Part shown: positions 23,604 through 36,217 of the stretch, one piece after another | How positions within the stretch are numbered: the stretch's first letter is position 1 | Layout of the letters: each line of letters starts with the position of its first letter | Assembly: GCF_018143015.1 (NCBI RefSeq) | Contig: NC_054748.1 | Location: forward strand, 6,483,967-6,547,966 | Direction of reading: 5' to 3' | DNA length: 64,000 nucleotides | Source of the DNA: Lytechinus variegatus | Lineage: Eukaryota; Echinodermata; Echinoidea; Temnopleuroida; Toxopneustidae | The notes under the pieces: model-generated | Databases searched by the model: none | The model's input: only the letters and a program-made list of their open reading frames with translations | What the model was told of the DNA's origin: nothing | Made by a program: the position numbers and the translations under genes

Positions 23604-24607
23604 CTCAACAGTAGTACTGACTGACTTTTCAAAAGCATTTGATCTTGTAGATCACAACATTGCTATTCGCAAAATCTTTTCTCTTGGAGCTACACCTGAA
23701 CTAATCCCATGGCTGTCGAGTTTCCTAACTCAACGAACCCAACGGGTGAGGTATAGTGGTGAATTATCAGACCAGCGAGTAACACATGCTGGCGTCCCTC
23801 AAGGGACACGATTGGGCCCCTTGCTCTTCCTCGCACTCGTGAATGATGCCCTCCTTGAATCATCGGTCCCTAGGTGGAAGTACGTTGATGATCTTACACT
23901 GGCAGAGAGTCGACTATCAACATCCACTGGCATCATTTCAATCGCTGTGCACGAACTAGAGACTTGGTGTAGAAACGCTAATATGAAGCTAAACCCTAGC
24001 AAATGTCAATCCCTTCAAGTGTCTTTCGGTAGAAACCCCCCATTGCCACAAGAAATTAGCATCTCTAATCAAGTCATCGAAAATTCAAATCATGTAAAAC
24101 TGTTGGGAGTCTCAATCCAAAATGACTTGAAGTGGAGTCTTCACATTACTGACATCGTATCCAGAGCAAGTAAAAAACTATACATGATTCGCAGTCTGAA
24201 AAAGTTCAACCTCTCTAGAAAAGACCTACTAACTATCTTTACATGCTATCTACGACCCATATTAGAGTACTGTGCACCTGTGTGGCACTCGTCCATAACA
24301 GCCAATGAATCAAAACAAATAGAATCTGTCCAGAAAAGAGCATTGCGTATCATTTTTGGCAAAGATTATTACTCATATGATAATGCACTTTCAACTTCTG
24401 GCCTTACAACCTTAATGACTGACGTGTCACTTTGTGTATGAAATTTGCACTTTCCCTTGAAAAGTTCTTTCCTCATTGGCTACCCCCAAACAATCTGAAT
24501 TTAGAGCCCTCCGAAATAGCGAGAAATATAGACTGACGAAGTGCCGCACAGAATGTTACAAGAAAAGTACCATGCCCTATCTAATCAGGCTTTTAAATGA
24601 TAGATGA
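23604..24607 (+). pseudogene. Non-LTR reverse transcriptase fragment (dead)
   Basis: The frame reads TDFSKAFDLVDHN (RT motif 3), GVPQGTRLGPLLF (motif 4), KYVDDLTL (catalytic YVDD) and KLLGVSIQNDLKW, followed by the usual post-RT region. Everything upstream of the palm, including the endonuclease, is missing. After MTDVSLC the sequence shifts frame, continues as KFALSLEKFFPHWLPP, shifts again and ends TMPYLIRLLNDR. Two frameshifts and 5' truncation make it non-functional. It belongs to the CR1/Jockey-like radiation of EN-type elements; the exact clade is not decidable here. Confidence 0.85.
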
Positions 24608-25266
24608 GTAACACATGTGTTTCTATGAAGTTTAAACGTCCTATGTATTCCCGGAATGATCTTATAATGTATTAATTACCCTTTTTATATCCATGATGAA
24701 TATTACCAACTTCCTATGTATGTTCAAATAATTATATATTCATTGTATAACAAACACCAGATGAACGAAACAATGGCCAATTTTACCAATTATGACTTTA
24801 TCCTATTTTGTAACAATGCCCCATCTATTTTGAAACTTAAATAATAATTTGCTGAAAGATAGTTTTTACCCCCCCCCCCCCCCCCCCCCTCTTCCATATT
24901 ATTCCCATTATGTTGAACCTTTTCGATTTTGTGTTCAGCAGGACCGTTTTTCCTCTTTATGTTCTACTTGTAAACGCTTCCTTACACACACACTCAAATT
25001 ATCATTTCTCTTATTTTTGAATCATTATTGTTCAGTGAAATAATTATGGTTAATCGAAATTAGTATTGCAATTAGAATCACTATTTTTGAAATTTGAATT
25101 ATCACTGTATATTTGAATTATAATGGCTATATTGAATTAAGATTATTATTGTAATTGAGATTTTACCATGTTTATGTGCAATTTATATGTTTTTATTGTA
25201 AATTCAATGTCAATTCAGCCTTCGTAGCTGCTAAATTGAATAAAACATATCTTGAATCTTGAATCT
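24608..25266 (+). mobile_element. 3' UTR and tail of the RT fragment
   Basis: Non-coding continuation of the element, ending ATAAAACATATCTTGAATC with a short CTTGAAT repeat tail at 25250-25266. A C-run lies at 24870-24890. Confidence 0.55.
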
Positions 25267-26539
25267 AGCAATGACAAACATGATCAAAATTGGACTTTTA
25301 TTCAGAGTCAATCATCTTATATGCATTTACAACTTGCAAGTTTTAAGTAATAACAACTGTCTTGCGTCGTCATATACATTTAAGGATCGTTATTCAGAGT
25401 TTCACCAAGTACATTTCCTTATAATAATTATGTATTTGCAAAGGAGATAAGTTCAAAATATTTCATTACAGATTTAAGAAAGTGTCGCTTAATCACTCCC
25501 TTTCAGAGCAATTGCTTTCATAACACATTAACACTGTTCAAACGAATTAATAAGAAATTACCTATACACATACACTGACCCTTTTCCCTGCTGGCCATGT
25601 CCTTAACCCCTACTTTGCAAAGGAAAGGTGAAAATTTTCAGTCTCTAAGGAGCGAATTAGTAAATGAATGATTTTGGAATGAAAGTGCAAATTTTGGATG
25701 GCCTCAGTGATATCCGAGTTTTTTTTCACTCAATATTTTTGGCGCAATGTATTTTGGAATTACTTATACCAGTGATTTCTGTACGTGCGCAGTCTTCTAG
25801 GTTTGAAGGTTATAAACTGTTACATTTCCTTACCTATGTTTTTATCATAATCATCATAACAAGGTACACAATAAGAAATGAATCGAAATTATAACAAGTT
25901 ACTATCTATACAGTTTACTTCCGACAAACCGGTGAGGTTTATTTCATTTCCATACTTAATTCAATCAAGCCTTTGTAATCATGGTAATTTTAAACAGAGT
26001 GTGCTTATCATTTTAGTGTCCGCATATCTGCACGTGGATAAGAAATATAATGTCGAGCTTTTTTTTATATTACCCCTATTACTATAATTGTAATTGATAT
26101 TTTTTTTAGTTATTTGGCTGTTTATTTGTTTATTCCTTTAGTTGTTGATTCATTCGTTTGATCATTAACAATATCGCTACTTTTAAAAGAGTATACTACT
26201 ATACTAGTAAAATAAGGAATACTAGTTATTCTAGATCATGTTTAGCAGGACTGTCATGACCAAGATGATAACTAGACATCCGACAAATGACATTTCTCTT
26301 ATGATCATCTTTACTCATTGTCATTAATCAAACAAAAGATTACTGCCATGAAAAATGTGCAAGGAAGTTTGTTTATTACTGGATGCCCTGTTAATTGCTG
26401 AAAGCAAAGTGATTAAAAGACACACGAGATAATGCATGAGGCAGATCGTGTTATTTTGTTATCTTTAACTCGTCTGCTTTGGCCCATGATATTTTGTTTT
26501 TATCGAGTACGTTATCTCCTTCGTTCTTTTTATTTATAT

Positions 26540-26662
<123 letters not shown>

Positions 26663-27029
26663 GACCCAGCTAGGGATCATCCCCCCAGGTCTAAGGACCT
26701 GTCTACGCCACTGGCTGAAAGAAAAATTGTCATATAAATTGTGCAGTTGTCATTATAAAAAAATCTTTGTGAAACCGAAGCCTGGTCTATCTGTGCATCC
26801 ACTGGAGTGCCACGAACACATTTTTGTGCAATGGTCATACAGCTATTGTTATGCCTATTGCATTTTTAGGAGTGCATTGCATGCATGAGTGATTCCATTG
26901 CTCAGTTCAGCTTACGGTCAAGAGGTTTATTATTATTGTCTCATGAGTGATTCTCTTTTTATAAATAAAACAATTAAGTATAGATTCTTTGAAAAAAAAT
27001 GGCACTCACTGATTGCAGTGAATGGGACA

Positions 27030-27598
27030 TTAAAGGGGTGGTCCAGGCTGAAAATCTTTATAACGTAATACACAGAGTAGAACTCACTGAGCAAAACGCT
27101 GAAAGTTTCATCAAAATCGGATAACAAATAATAAAGCTATTGAAGTTTAAAGTTTTGCAATATTTTGTGAAAACAGTCGTCATGAATATTCATTAGGCGC
27201 GGTGATGATGTCACATCTCCACTTTCCGTTTTCTTATGTTATTACATAAAATCATATTTTTTTCATTATTTCATCCCTGTGTGAATCAAATGTCTCCCTT
27301 ATAATGAAATAAGTTGCAGCAATAAATATCTAATGCACTAAATCAGTTGTCAATCCAATTTTTCTAGTTCTTGGAGGAAAAAATTTGAATAAACCTAATT
27401 TCATATAATAAAATACAAAAGAACAAGTGGAGACGTGACATCATCAGCCCACCTATTTTACAAAATATTACTAAACTTTGAAATTCAATAACTTTGCTAT
27501 TTGTTATCCGATTTTGACGAAATTTTCGGCATTTTACTTAGTGAATTCTAATCTATTTATTAAGCTGTAAATACTTTCAGCCTAGACCACCCCTTTAA
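27030..27598. mobile_element. TTAA-ended MITE, GGGGTGGTCCAGGCTG (uninterrupted)
   Basis: Perfect ends TTAAAGGGGTGGTCCAGGCTG minus its last base and the complement CAGCCTAGACCACCCCTTTAA minus its last base, 569 bp apart. This is the reference structure for the split copies at 14007 and 27850. The interior has ATTCATTAGGCG and paired ATCAAAATCGGATAAC / TTATCCGATTTTGACG phrases. Confidence 0.85.
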
Positions 27599-27849
27599 GA
27601 GTTAAGCAGTTGAGCCAAGAGATGGCGCGATTCCTTTGCCAATGTGAAACCCAGCATGCCATGGAAGTGTGGTCTAAAAATCAGTGAAATACATATCCGT
27701 TTAATGGCACGGCATGTCCTTAAAATATGTCTATTAGGTCAGAATACCTGACAAATGAGCGCGCTTCGCGCGCTCCCTAAGTGACCCGAAATTTTTGCTG
27801 GTGCCCCCCCCCCAATGCCGTGGCCCACGGTATGCCACTGGCCAGATCT
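27599..27849. other. Spacer with two repeat fragments
   Basis: 27600-27680 (AGCAGTTGAGCCAAGAGATGG ... CCCAGCATGCCATGG) recurs at about 42628-42710. 27755-27840 holds the palindrome GCGCGCTTCGCGCGC and a C-run ending CCCACGGTATGCCACTGG, a dispersed-repeat edge. No gene. Confidence 0.5.
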
Positions 27850-27877
27850 TTAAGGGATGGTCCAGTCTGGAGATATT

Positions 27878-28147
27878 AGTCTTCGGAGTTTGAAACAGAG
27901 GGTCGTGGGTTCGAATCCCAGCCATGGCGTAATTTCCTTCGGCAAGGAACTTATCCACACTGTGCTGCACTCGACCCAGGTGAGGTGAATTGGTACCCGG
28001 TAGGATTTATTCCTTGAATGCTTTATCTCCTATATGGCCGCTCAGCTACAGCCGGGGTAATAATGATATACCAAGTATATTTCAGCGCGTTGACCACATA
28101 ATCAATGTGGATTTGGCGCTTTAGAAATACTCAATATTATTATTATT
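27878..28147 (+). mobile_element. tRNA-derived SINE (family 1), copy B, head deleted
   Basis: Starts inside the tRNA head at AGTCTTCGGAGTTTGAAAC; the A box is gone and the B box GGGTTCGAATCCC remains. It ends in an ATT tail. It has lost its internal promoter, so it should be silent. Confidence 0.8.
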
Positions 28148-28679
28148 AAAATTCACAAAGCAAAATGCTGAAAATTTGGTCAAAATCGGAAAACAAATAA
28201 CGAAGTTATTGAATTTTAAAGATTTGTAATATTCCAGTTAAGTTCTAGGCATGTCTCTATGAATATTCATTAGGTGGGCTGATGATTTCGTATCCCCACT
28301 TAATCTTTTGTATTTTACAACACGAAATTATGTTTATTAAAAAAATTTCTACCAAGAACTAAAACAATTGAATTGAAAACTGATTAGGTGCATTGGTTAT
28401 TTATTGCTGCAACTTATTCCATCATCACGCAGACACATCATTTACACATAAATGAAAAATTAAACATTTATGATTTCGTTTAATAACATAAGAAATAGCA
28501 ATGTGGGGATGTGACCTCATCAGCCCGTACCTAATGAATATTCATGACGATGTGCATATAACCGTTTTCACAACATATCTATGAACTCAATAACTTCGTT
28601 ATTTGTTGTCCGATTTTGATGACATTTTCAGCATTTGACTCTGTGAATTTTACTCTACTCATTTAGATATAGATATATG

Positions 28680-29040
28680 AGAGCGGTGTTGGTTCAGTCC
28701 GTAACGCGTCTGCCCGTCGAACCAAAGATCACGTGGGTTCGAGTCCACCCCGGGCGGATGACTGAAGCCAGTGCGTTGTGTGTAAACGTCTCCCATGTTT
28801 CATGGATGCAGGCTATGTTACAATGGAAAACACTCGGTCCCTCGGATAGGACGTTAAATGGAGGCCCCGTGTAGAGGAGAGTCACCACCTTTGCACGTTA
28901 AGAACCCACTGCACTATTCGTATAAGAGTAGGGGGAAACCCCGGAGGGGAGACCTGCGGGTCATAGTGATTCAGTTCGTTTTTCGCCTCCCAGGCACAGG
29001 TGACGCCAAACAAATAATAATAATAATAATAATGATAATA
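28680..29040 (+). mobile_element. tRNA-derived SINE (family 2), copy B
   Basis: Same head and core as 14891. It lacks the segment GGTGTAGTGGTCCACCTGC plus following bases present in copy A and ends in a TAA/TGA-repeat tail. Confidence 0.85.
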
Positions 29041-29548
29041 AATATAAATATTTTCATCCCGGACCATCCCTTTGAATATAAACGTGTTTCAAGCAAAAGT
29101 TTACATTTTGGTTAATATTTTGCCCTTTTCCTCTAAATTTGTGTAAATGAATAAAGTGAAATAAACGGGGGTTCCTTCAAATAAAAGTCAGTTAATTTTG
29201 TTGTCAAATTGCCCCCCCCAAAAAAAAAAAATGTAATAAAATAAGGAAACAAAATGAAATGATACAAAATGAAAATATGAAAAAAAAGTAATCGAATAAG
29301 GTTGAATGATGTGCCGCGTGCCAGGCACGAATCATTTTTTCTCATTTTTCAATCCGTTTATCATGTTTATGTTCCGAATTTATTATTTATTCCCACGATT
29401 TATTGTGGTTCACATGCAATAGGGAAATACAGTGAAATAATTTTTTATTCAAAGTAGGGGAGAACAGCTTCAAGCACCAGCCAATTCTCCCCATGGATCA
29501 CGGCTTTTCAGTTCATATATAATCAGGTAACTCCCCTCAGCAGAGGCT

Positions 29549-30071
29549 TTAAAAGGGAAGTTCACCCTGACAAAAAAATTAATGATAAAAAAAGCAGAAC
29601 AATATTACATAAATAAAAGCATTGGTCAAGGTTTGAGGCTAATTCAACAGAGCGTTAATACGATATTAGAATTTTAGGTTTTTTGATTTGTGACGTCGTA
29701 GTAACTTCCAATGTACTGTATCGTGAATTCAAAAACAAATCAATAAAATGTCATTTTCTTAGAAAAATGAAAATAAGTTTTGTTGTACTTTTAGTAGGCC
29801 TATAATTATCAACAGACAGATTATTTCACATCCAATTCCGGAAAGAGAATATTTTAAGTGATCGTCGACAATTCAAAAATTAAAATTAATGAATTTTATA
29901 TGACATAACAAATGGGGCAGCTGCTCATATATGACGTCACAAATCAAAAAGTTTAAATTGAAATAACTTTCTTGATCTTTAATAGATTTTCCTCAAATCT
30001 TCATCAATATTCTTTTTTGTAATTGTATTTTACAACATTTTTTCTTTCGTAAAGGTGAACTTCCTCTTTAA
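29549..30071. mobile_element. TTAA-ended MITE, GGGAAGTTCACC family, copy B
   Basis: Ends TTAAAAGGGAAGTTCACC and GGTGAACTTCCTCTTTAA. Duplicate of 15846-16366 with small indels. Confidence 0.85.
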
Positions 30072-30826
30072 ACATCGTTCCTTTCCAAGTTCCTTGTGAG
30101 TTTTAAAAAGTAAAAAAAAAACGTTAAATTTTCCGGAGAGGCCATTTTCACTCACCATTCATGTCATTGCGCATGACTGTCTATCATCATTGTCCAAAAA
30201 AAAAACTTTGTGGGAATACAAACATTGTAATCTCTGCTTCCCTTTTCAGTACTATTTTCATGAATTATAGGCTTGTCTTTGCACACAAACAATTAAATTG
30301 TATTATGTGCAAAACTGTGTGTAAAATGGTAATGCTAATGACTGCTGTATACACAGGCATGACAGGGAAGCCACTTTAACTACTAACTGATTTTCAAACG
30401 TGCCTTGCAGATGATAATATCTCATTACTACTCTTCCAAATTATATGATACACATAGAAAATGTAATTTTATTATTGTCATCGCGATTATTGTCTTATAT
30501 TAATGAAACATGTTCTGTCCTACATGTCCTAAGGAGGTTGAGGTTTATTCACGAAAACACCAACAACAGTAAAAAAAAAACAATTAATAAGACGGAGAAT
30601 TAAAATTAAAATAAAGCTAATGAAAAATAGCAATAATAATACTGTTAATGAAAATCATAATAATAGATGTTAATATATCTAAATGACAGTCTTAGGTTTA
30701 AATGTATGACTGTATACGTAACTGTTTATAAACAACTATACTGAATTTAAAATTGCTTGCAATTAAGATTTAGCCACATCTTTATTTAACCCCCCCCCCT
30801 TTCAAATGTTCCTAGGGTTCTAAATA

Positions 30827-31025
30827 TACACTGCCAAAATGATTTAACACCAGCCCGGAATCTATATATGTCCACACCAGAGAAGTATTGAAACAACACC
30901 AGTTTGGAATCAAACCGATGCTGTTTTGATACTAATTCGTGTTGTATACGTTGTTAGACCAAACGAAAATGGTGTTGTTTAACATTTCTCTGGTGTTAAA
31001 TCAACACCAGAAGTTTTGCAGAGTA
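30827..31025. mobile_element. MITE, AACACC family, copy B
   Basis: Duplicate of 17102-17319. A ~19-bp stretch of copy A near 17229 (CATAACAGCTATTTGATG) is absent here. Confidence 0.8.
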
Positions 31026-31584
31026 TTTTGTATGTTAATATTATTTTTGTGTTTGTTTTTTTAACGTACAGAATATTGGCAGATGCTAATGAGGTTCCAT
31101 TTCATTCAATTTAATTCACCTCTGTATAACCAATCGCTATAGTCTCAAGTAATTTCTGAAAAAAAAAATAACTCAAATGGGGGAAAACACTTCTTTTCCC
31201 GTGAATCGTCGATCTGGAACCAACTATTCCATTCGACACATTCGACCAGAGACTCACAAATTCATTGTTATTATTTTTTTCATTTCCTTTTATGATTTTA
31301 ATGTAGGCCTATATTTAAAATTGATGGACATTGTGCACTTTTAAAACCATAGGCCTACTTTCAACCTTTTATTTTTTATTGGTTCGATATTCATTTAATA
31401 TATTTATTTTTTCCTTCATCACTTTATTCAATATTCAAAATCAAACAAAGCAACAAAGGTGAATATACAATAAAAAGGAAATTAGCCCAGGTCATGAAGT
31501 AATAAATTACATACAGGGCAACATGTGTGAATTACAGAGAAAACGATTTACAATATAAACAGTAATTAAAAAATATATAGAAGA

Positions 31585-32115
31585 TTAAAGCCTGTGTATA
31601 GTTTTGGTAAATCCACCAAAATGCACCTATCACTATTCCAATTCATTGCTAGCTAATATGAATGGATATGCCCTATAACAGTTATGATGTGGAGGATATG
31701 AAATGAAAATGTGTTTTACAGGATAAATTTTGCGATTTTACATGGAAATTTAACTTGATCGGGTCACCCGATCAAATTAAAATATCTGTGTGTTTTTGTC
31801 TTTCAATTAAATCCTATATCCAAATCATGGAATGGGCTGAAACTTTCAAGATATGTTCTTTGTCTGTAACTTTTGGATATCTAATCACTAAATTTATAAG
31901 ATAAGTGCTTGAATGCCCATTTTTTTAATTTAAAACAAGCATCGCCGAGAGAGGGCGCTATATATCCAAGATTTGAATATTTGAAATTTTCTCAGAGAAG
32001 TGCAGTTGGAAAAATATCTAACGGTCTCTACGCTTCAGTAAGACTGTCATATTAGATGATATTCGATTATCAATCACATTATTGACCCTTTACCAAAGCT
32101 ATACACAGGCTTTAA
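31585..32115. mobile_element. TTAA MITE, AGCCTGTGTATAG family (copy 1)
   Basis: Inverted ends AAAGCCTGTGTATAGTTTTGG and CTATACACAGGCTTTAA are flanked by TTAA on both sides. Copy A has a single TTAA (17887-17890) at the same place, so the 4-bp duplication is directly shown. A central palindrome reads TTGATCGGGTCACCCGATCAA minus its last base. A near-identical copy lies inverted at 55899. Confidence 0.93.
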
Positions 32116-32905
32116 GTTTTGTGAAAAAAATATATATATATATCATAAGTTGTGTATAATGCTACATAATAGAAAAGTGAACAATTAACATTAAAGATGT
32201 TGATCTGGATTTCTTATATGTAAACCATTTGCACGTTGTTTTTTCTCCTATTTTATTGCGTTTCAGGGCCTTTGGGGGTGGGAACAACATTATGCTGAAA
32301 GAGCCCCTCGCACAATAATACTAATGAAATAATGTAAAATTTACCATTCAAAAAACGTTTTTCCAATTGTAATGCAAAGACGAGCAACCACTCGATGAAT
32401 CTCCTTGTATCATTAGACAAAGAATGGCATTCATAACTTTTGAGTTATGCAGTTTATGCGTGTAAAATACCTTGAAATTGTATTTAAAATGTTTTTATTT
32501 TCAACCTAAATGAATTAAATTCACCGGGACAGAACAGCACCCGAGTACAAACTCGTGCATATTAAAAAAAATCTGACGTAAGGGGCGCTAGTCCTTGCTC
32601 GTGCTCGTGCATGACTCTCCATTCACTGCCAATACCTAATTTGGAATGCGAAAGAATCATTTCGCGTACCATTTTCTCATTTGCTGACAGACTCATTTGT
32701 CTTCTACGTCTTGTCATCCCCCCTCTCTGTTTTTTTTCCTGTCTTGCGCAACATATCCTTTACAACGAAGACCTCTTTGTGTGAAAAGCTTTGCATTTGT
32801 TCAGTTTTTATGTTTCCGCCAATATGATTTCTTTTTCTCTTTTTCTTTCCTGTAATACATGCATGTACGCATATAGTAAGTCGACTATAATTTCTTCTTT
32901 TCCAA

Positions 32906-32950
32906 GGGGGATCCACAATTTTACAAGCTTTGCTTTTTAGTGGATCCCCC
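32906..32950 (+). other. Conserved hairpin (copy 3) at the 5' edge of EN-RT
   Basis: Stem GGGGGATCCAC (32906-32916) with GTGGATCCCCC (32940-32950) and a 23-nt loop, AATTTTACAAGC then TTTGCTTTTTA. The open frame reads through it without an ATG. The following CATTTCCATATCCATTTAA parallels the sequence after the 3' UTR hairpin at 36262, so this may be a displaced 3' UTR piece. Confidence 0.85.
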
Positions 32951-35615
32951 TCATTTCCATATCCATTTAAGCTCTATATATGTTTCACAATCATATGATT
33001 ATGTAGTTCGAGACGAGCTTAACAGCATGACTGATACAATTGAATCTCTTTTTATTGAAATTACTATCCCCAACAGCAAAAACATTATCATAGGTGTTAT
33101 ATACAGGCCTCCGAGTTCGAACATCAAATCATTTCTAGATCATCTCTCTGACTTGGTTAAAAATCCAATTTTTGATAGTAAAAATTGCTTTATAATGGGC
33201 GATTTTAATATTGATTTATTAAAACAAAATAATGTTACACAAGATTTTTTGGAAATATTTCTATCCGCTTCTTACTTACCTTTAATATCTAAACCAACAC
33301 GCATAGTCAATGAATCCGCTTCTCTTATTGATAATATTTTCTGTAATATTCTTCCCCCACCCGATTCCTTCATATTACTCTCTGATATCACAGATCACTT
33401 CCCTGTTTCGACTAATTTCTCTTTAAAAGACAGATTCAATAACAATAGCCGTCCACTAAAACGAAGAATAACACACGAAAATATAGCTCGTCTGGGTGCT
33501 AGCTTTTACGATGCTAATGGGTCTTGTGTTTTTGATAGTAACGACGTTAACTTGTCCTTTGAAAATTTTATGAATATTTTTAATCTACACTTTGACACTT
33601 ATATTCCGAAACTTAGAGATAAGCCATCTAACTACAAAAAATCACCGAAGCTTCCATGGATTTCTAAATCGCTCTTGCGTTCGATAAATAGAAAAAATAA
33701 CTTATATTATAAATACGAAATGAAACGGTCTGAGCAATCCAAACTTAAATATACTTATTATAAAAATACACTGACAAAGATTATACGTTTAGAAAAGAAA
33801 AGATATTTTACTACTCAGTTACAACTTTACAAGCGTGATATGCAAAATACATGGAAAATTTTAAAACAAGCAATGAATATATCAAATAATAAATCCAATA
33901 TTACAAAAATTAGATCTGGCGATGTCATTTTTGAAGATTCTCGCCAAATTTGCAATATGCTGAATAATCACTTTTCTTCAATTGGGGAAAATCTTGCAAG
34001 TAATATTCCTCCCGCAGCAAAACACTTTTCTGAATTTTTAGGACCACCAAATTCTAGTTCAATGTTTCTCGCTCCAACTTATAATCAGGAGATAATTAAT
34101 ATTGTTTCTGATTTCAGTTCTAAAAAAAGTACAGGACATGATGACATCAATAATTTTCTTCTTAAGGGGATAATATCGTCAATTGCGGATCCCCTAACTC
34201 ATATATTCAATCAGTCACTTCTTAACGGCATTGTTCCCGAGAGCATGAAAATAGCAAAAGTCATTCCTTTGTTTAAAAAGGGTGACAAATTAGATGTAAA
34301 TAATTACCGCCCAATTTCTTTGTTATCTACATTGTCGAAAATACTAGAAAAGATTATTTATAAAAGAACTATTAATTTTCTCAAATCAAATAATATACTT
34401 TCAAATTCCCAATTTGGATTTAGGGAAAAGCATAGCACTACACATGCATTATTGAGTTTCATTGAAAAAGCGGCACATTCAATCGATAAATCTTCTCATT
34501 TAATTGGTTTGTTCCTGGACTTCTCCAATGCCTTCGACACCATAAATCATGATATTTTACTAAACAAATTACATCATTATGGAGTGCGTGGGAAGGCCTT
34601 GGAGTGGTTCAGGAGCTACCTCTTGAATAGGAAGCAGTATGTCTTTTTAAACGGATGCAATTCTCAAATGAAAAAAAATAATTGTGGAGTTCCACAGGGT
34701 AGTCTTTTAGGCCCGATTTTGTTTATAGTTTATATTAATGATTTTTGTAGATCATCAGATGTTCTTTCTTTCATTCTCTTTGCGGACGACTCTAACTTAT
34801 TTTTTTCACATAAAAATCCTCTTCACCTTGCTAATACAATCAACTCTGAACTAAAAAATGTCACCCAATGGATAAGAGCAAATAAATTGTCAATAAATTT
34901 ACAAAAAACAAAATATATGTTGTTTAGCAACTCTATTAATACACTTCCTGTTGATATTATTTTGGATGGAACTCCCTTGGAAAATGTATCCCATATTAAG
35001 TTTCTTGGAATAACAGTCGATAATAAGCTCTCATGGAAATTCCACATAGATAACATATGTAAAACTATTTCACGCAACATTGGTATAATTAACAAGCTTA
35101 AATTTTGTTTGCCATTATCGTCCCTGCTTACATTATATTCATCCCTTATATTACCTTATTTAAATTATGGAATTTTAGCGTGGGGCAACACACATCAAAC
35201 ACTCTTAGACAAATTACTCCTATTACAAAAGAAGTCTCTTCGTGTCATATGTCACAAAGCATATTTGTCTCATACTGACCCATTATTTTTGGAACATAAA
35301 ATATTGAAAATTAAAGACTTGTATTTGTTCATTCTCGGTCAGTTTATGTACAATTATAACAATAACAACCTCCCAAATGTATTTCATTCAATGTTTCCAA
35401 AAAATCAATCCATTCATAACTATCCAACAAGGCGATTGGGTGAATTCCATTTACCACTTCTAAGAACTTTGCTGGCTCAGAACACATTTATATATGAGGG
35501 ACCGAAGTTATGGAACTCACTTCATAATGATATAAGAACTGCAAAATCTTTGAACTCTTTTAAGACTAAATTCAAATTATCTCTATTAAAATCTTATAAT
35601 GTATCCTCAAATTAA
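32940..35615 (+). CDS. Retrotransposon endonuclease-reverse transcriptase ORF
   Basis: The uninterrupted frame opens at 32880, has its first ATG at 33027 and ends with a stop at 35613-35615. It encodes the second half of an APE-like endonuclease (GVIYRPPSS, IMGDFNIDLL, and the catalytic-type ITDHFPV). The reverse transcriptase follows: STGHDDINN, VIPLFKKGDKLDVNNYRPIS, FGFREKHSTTHAL, DFSNAFDTINHDIL, GVPQGSLLGPILF, catalytic FADD, and the thumb region KFLGITVDNKLSW. The first ~100 residues of a normal endonuclease domain are missing: similarity starts at IYVSQSYDYVVRDEL. The element therefore copies RNA into DNA but is probably unable to nick by itself. FADD replaces the common YADD, as in many elements of this group. 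No in-frame stops, so selection was recent. Confidence 0.9.
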   Translation: MDPPHFHIHLSSIYVSQSYDYVVRDELNSMTDTIESLFIEITIPNSKNIIIGVIYRPPSSNIKSFLDHLSDLVKNPIFDSKNCFIMGDFNIDLLKQNNVTQDFLEIFLSASYLPLISKPTRIVNESASLIDNIFCNILPPPDSFILLSDITDHFPVSTNFSLKDRFNNNSRPLKRRITHENIARLGASFYDANGSCVFDSNDVNLSFENFMNIFNLHFDTYIPKLRDKPSNYKKSPKLPWISKSLLRSINRKNNLYYKYEMKRSEQSKLKYTYYKNTLTKIIRLEKKRYFTTQLQLYKRDMQNTWKILKQAMNISNNKSNITKIRSGDVIFEDSRQICNMLNNHFSSIGENLASNIPPAAKHFSEFLGPPNSSSMFLAPTYNQEIINIVSDFSSKKSTGHDDINNFLLKGIISSIADPLTHIFNQSLLNGIVPESMKIAKVIPLFKKGDKLDVNNYRPISLLSTLSKILEKIIYKRTINFLKSNNILSNSQFGFREKHSTTHALLSFIEKAAHSIDKSSHLIGLFLDFSNAFDTINHDILLNKLHHYGVRGKALEWFRSYLLNRKQYVFLNGCNSQMKKNNCGVPQGSLLGPILFIVYINDFCRSSDVLSFILFADDSNLFFSHKNPLHLANTINSELKNVTQWIRANKLSINLQKTKYMLFSNSINTLPVDIILDGTPLENVSHIKFLGITVDNKLSWKFHIDNICKTISRNIGIINKLKFCLPLSSLLTLYSSLILPYLNYGILAWGNTHQTLLDKLLLLQKKSLRVICHKAYLSHTDPLFLEHKILKIKDLYLFILGQFMYNYNNNNLPNVFHSMFPKNQSIHNYPTRRLGEFHLPLLRTLLAQNTFIYEGPKLWNSLHNDIRTAKSLNSFKTKFKLSLLKSYNVSSN

Positions 35616-36217
35616 ATCTTATTCATCATCTCTGTCAAGAGGTTAGTCATCATTTTTACTATAAAGACTATAATTAAAACATAAATCATCCCTTTTTTAA
35701 TTGAAAAAAAATCTGACACAAGTCCTTCCCAATTGTGCTCGGTTTTTAACCTCATATATTATTTGTGTCTATCCTCTCATCTTTTTTCTCTTTCCTGTCC
35801 GCTTATATCCGCTTTCCTACCGCTTATTTATTTACGGCATCAATCACATTTCTCGCGCATTTTATTCTTTCCAGGTCATTTTATATATTTTTTTTCTCCT
35901 TTTATACACATTGAATCCAGTTTGCTTGAGTCCACGATGGCATGTGTTCTACCTACGTTTAGCAGCACCCATCCATCTTCTCAGGGCATTCTCCCCTTTC
36001 TCTTTTCTTTTTTTTTGGGGGGGGGTGGGAAGGGTGGATATATTTTGGACATATTTCAGGACGGTTTGTTTTATCCTATACAATCTATATTTTTTGATAT
36101 CTTCGTATTTTATATTTTGTAAGTATTATTTCTCTCTCATTTATTTTTTTTTTTTTTTCTCATTTGATTACATATGTCTGCATTTGTACTCTGTTAATGG
36201 TTTTGTTATCTATTTTT
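35616..36217 (+). mobile_element. Retrotransposon 3' UTR, hairpin-proximal part
   Basis: Pyrimidine-rich non-coding sequence between the RT stop and the hairpin. Two overlapping hydrophobic frames here (from 35701 and 35733) reflect T-richness only. A G-run lies at 36016-36025. Confidence 0.7.

Larger units (their letters stand above)
27850..29075. mobile_element. TTAA MITE GGGATGGTCC hosting two SINEs (copy B)
   Basis: Ends TTTAAGGGATGGTCC and GGACCATCCCTTTGA, as in copy A. Relative to copy A it has lost ~47 bp, from the MITE arm into the head of the first SINE (junction GGAGATATT-AGTCTTCGGA). Confidence 0.8.
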
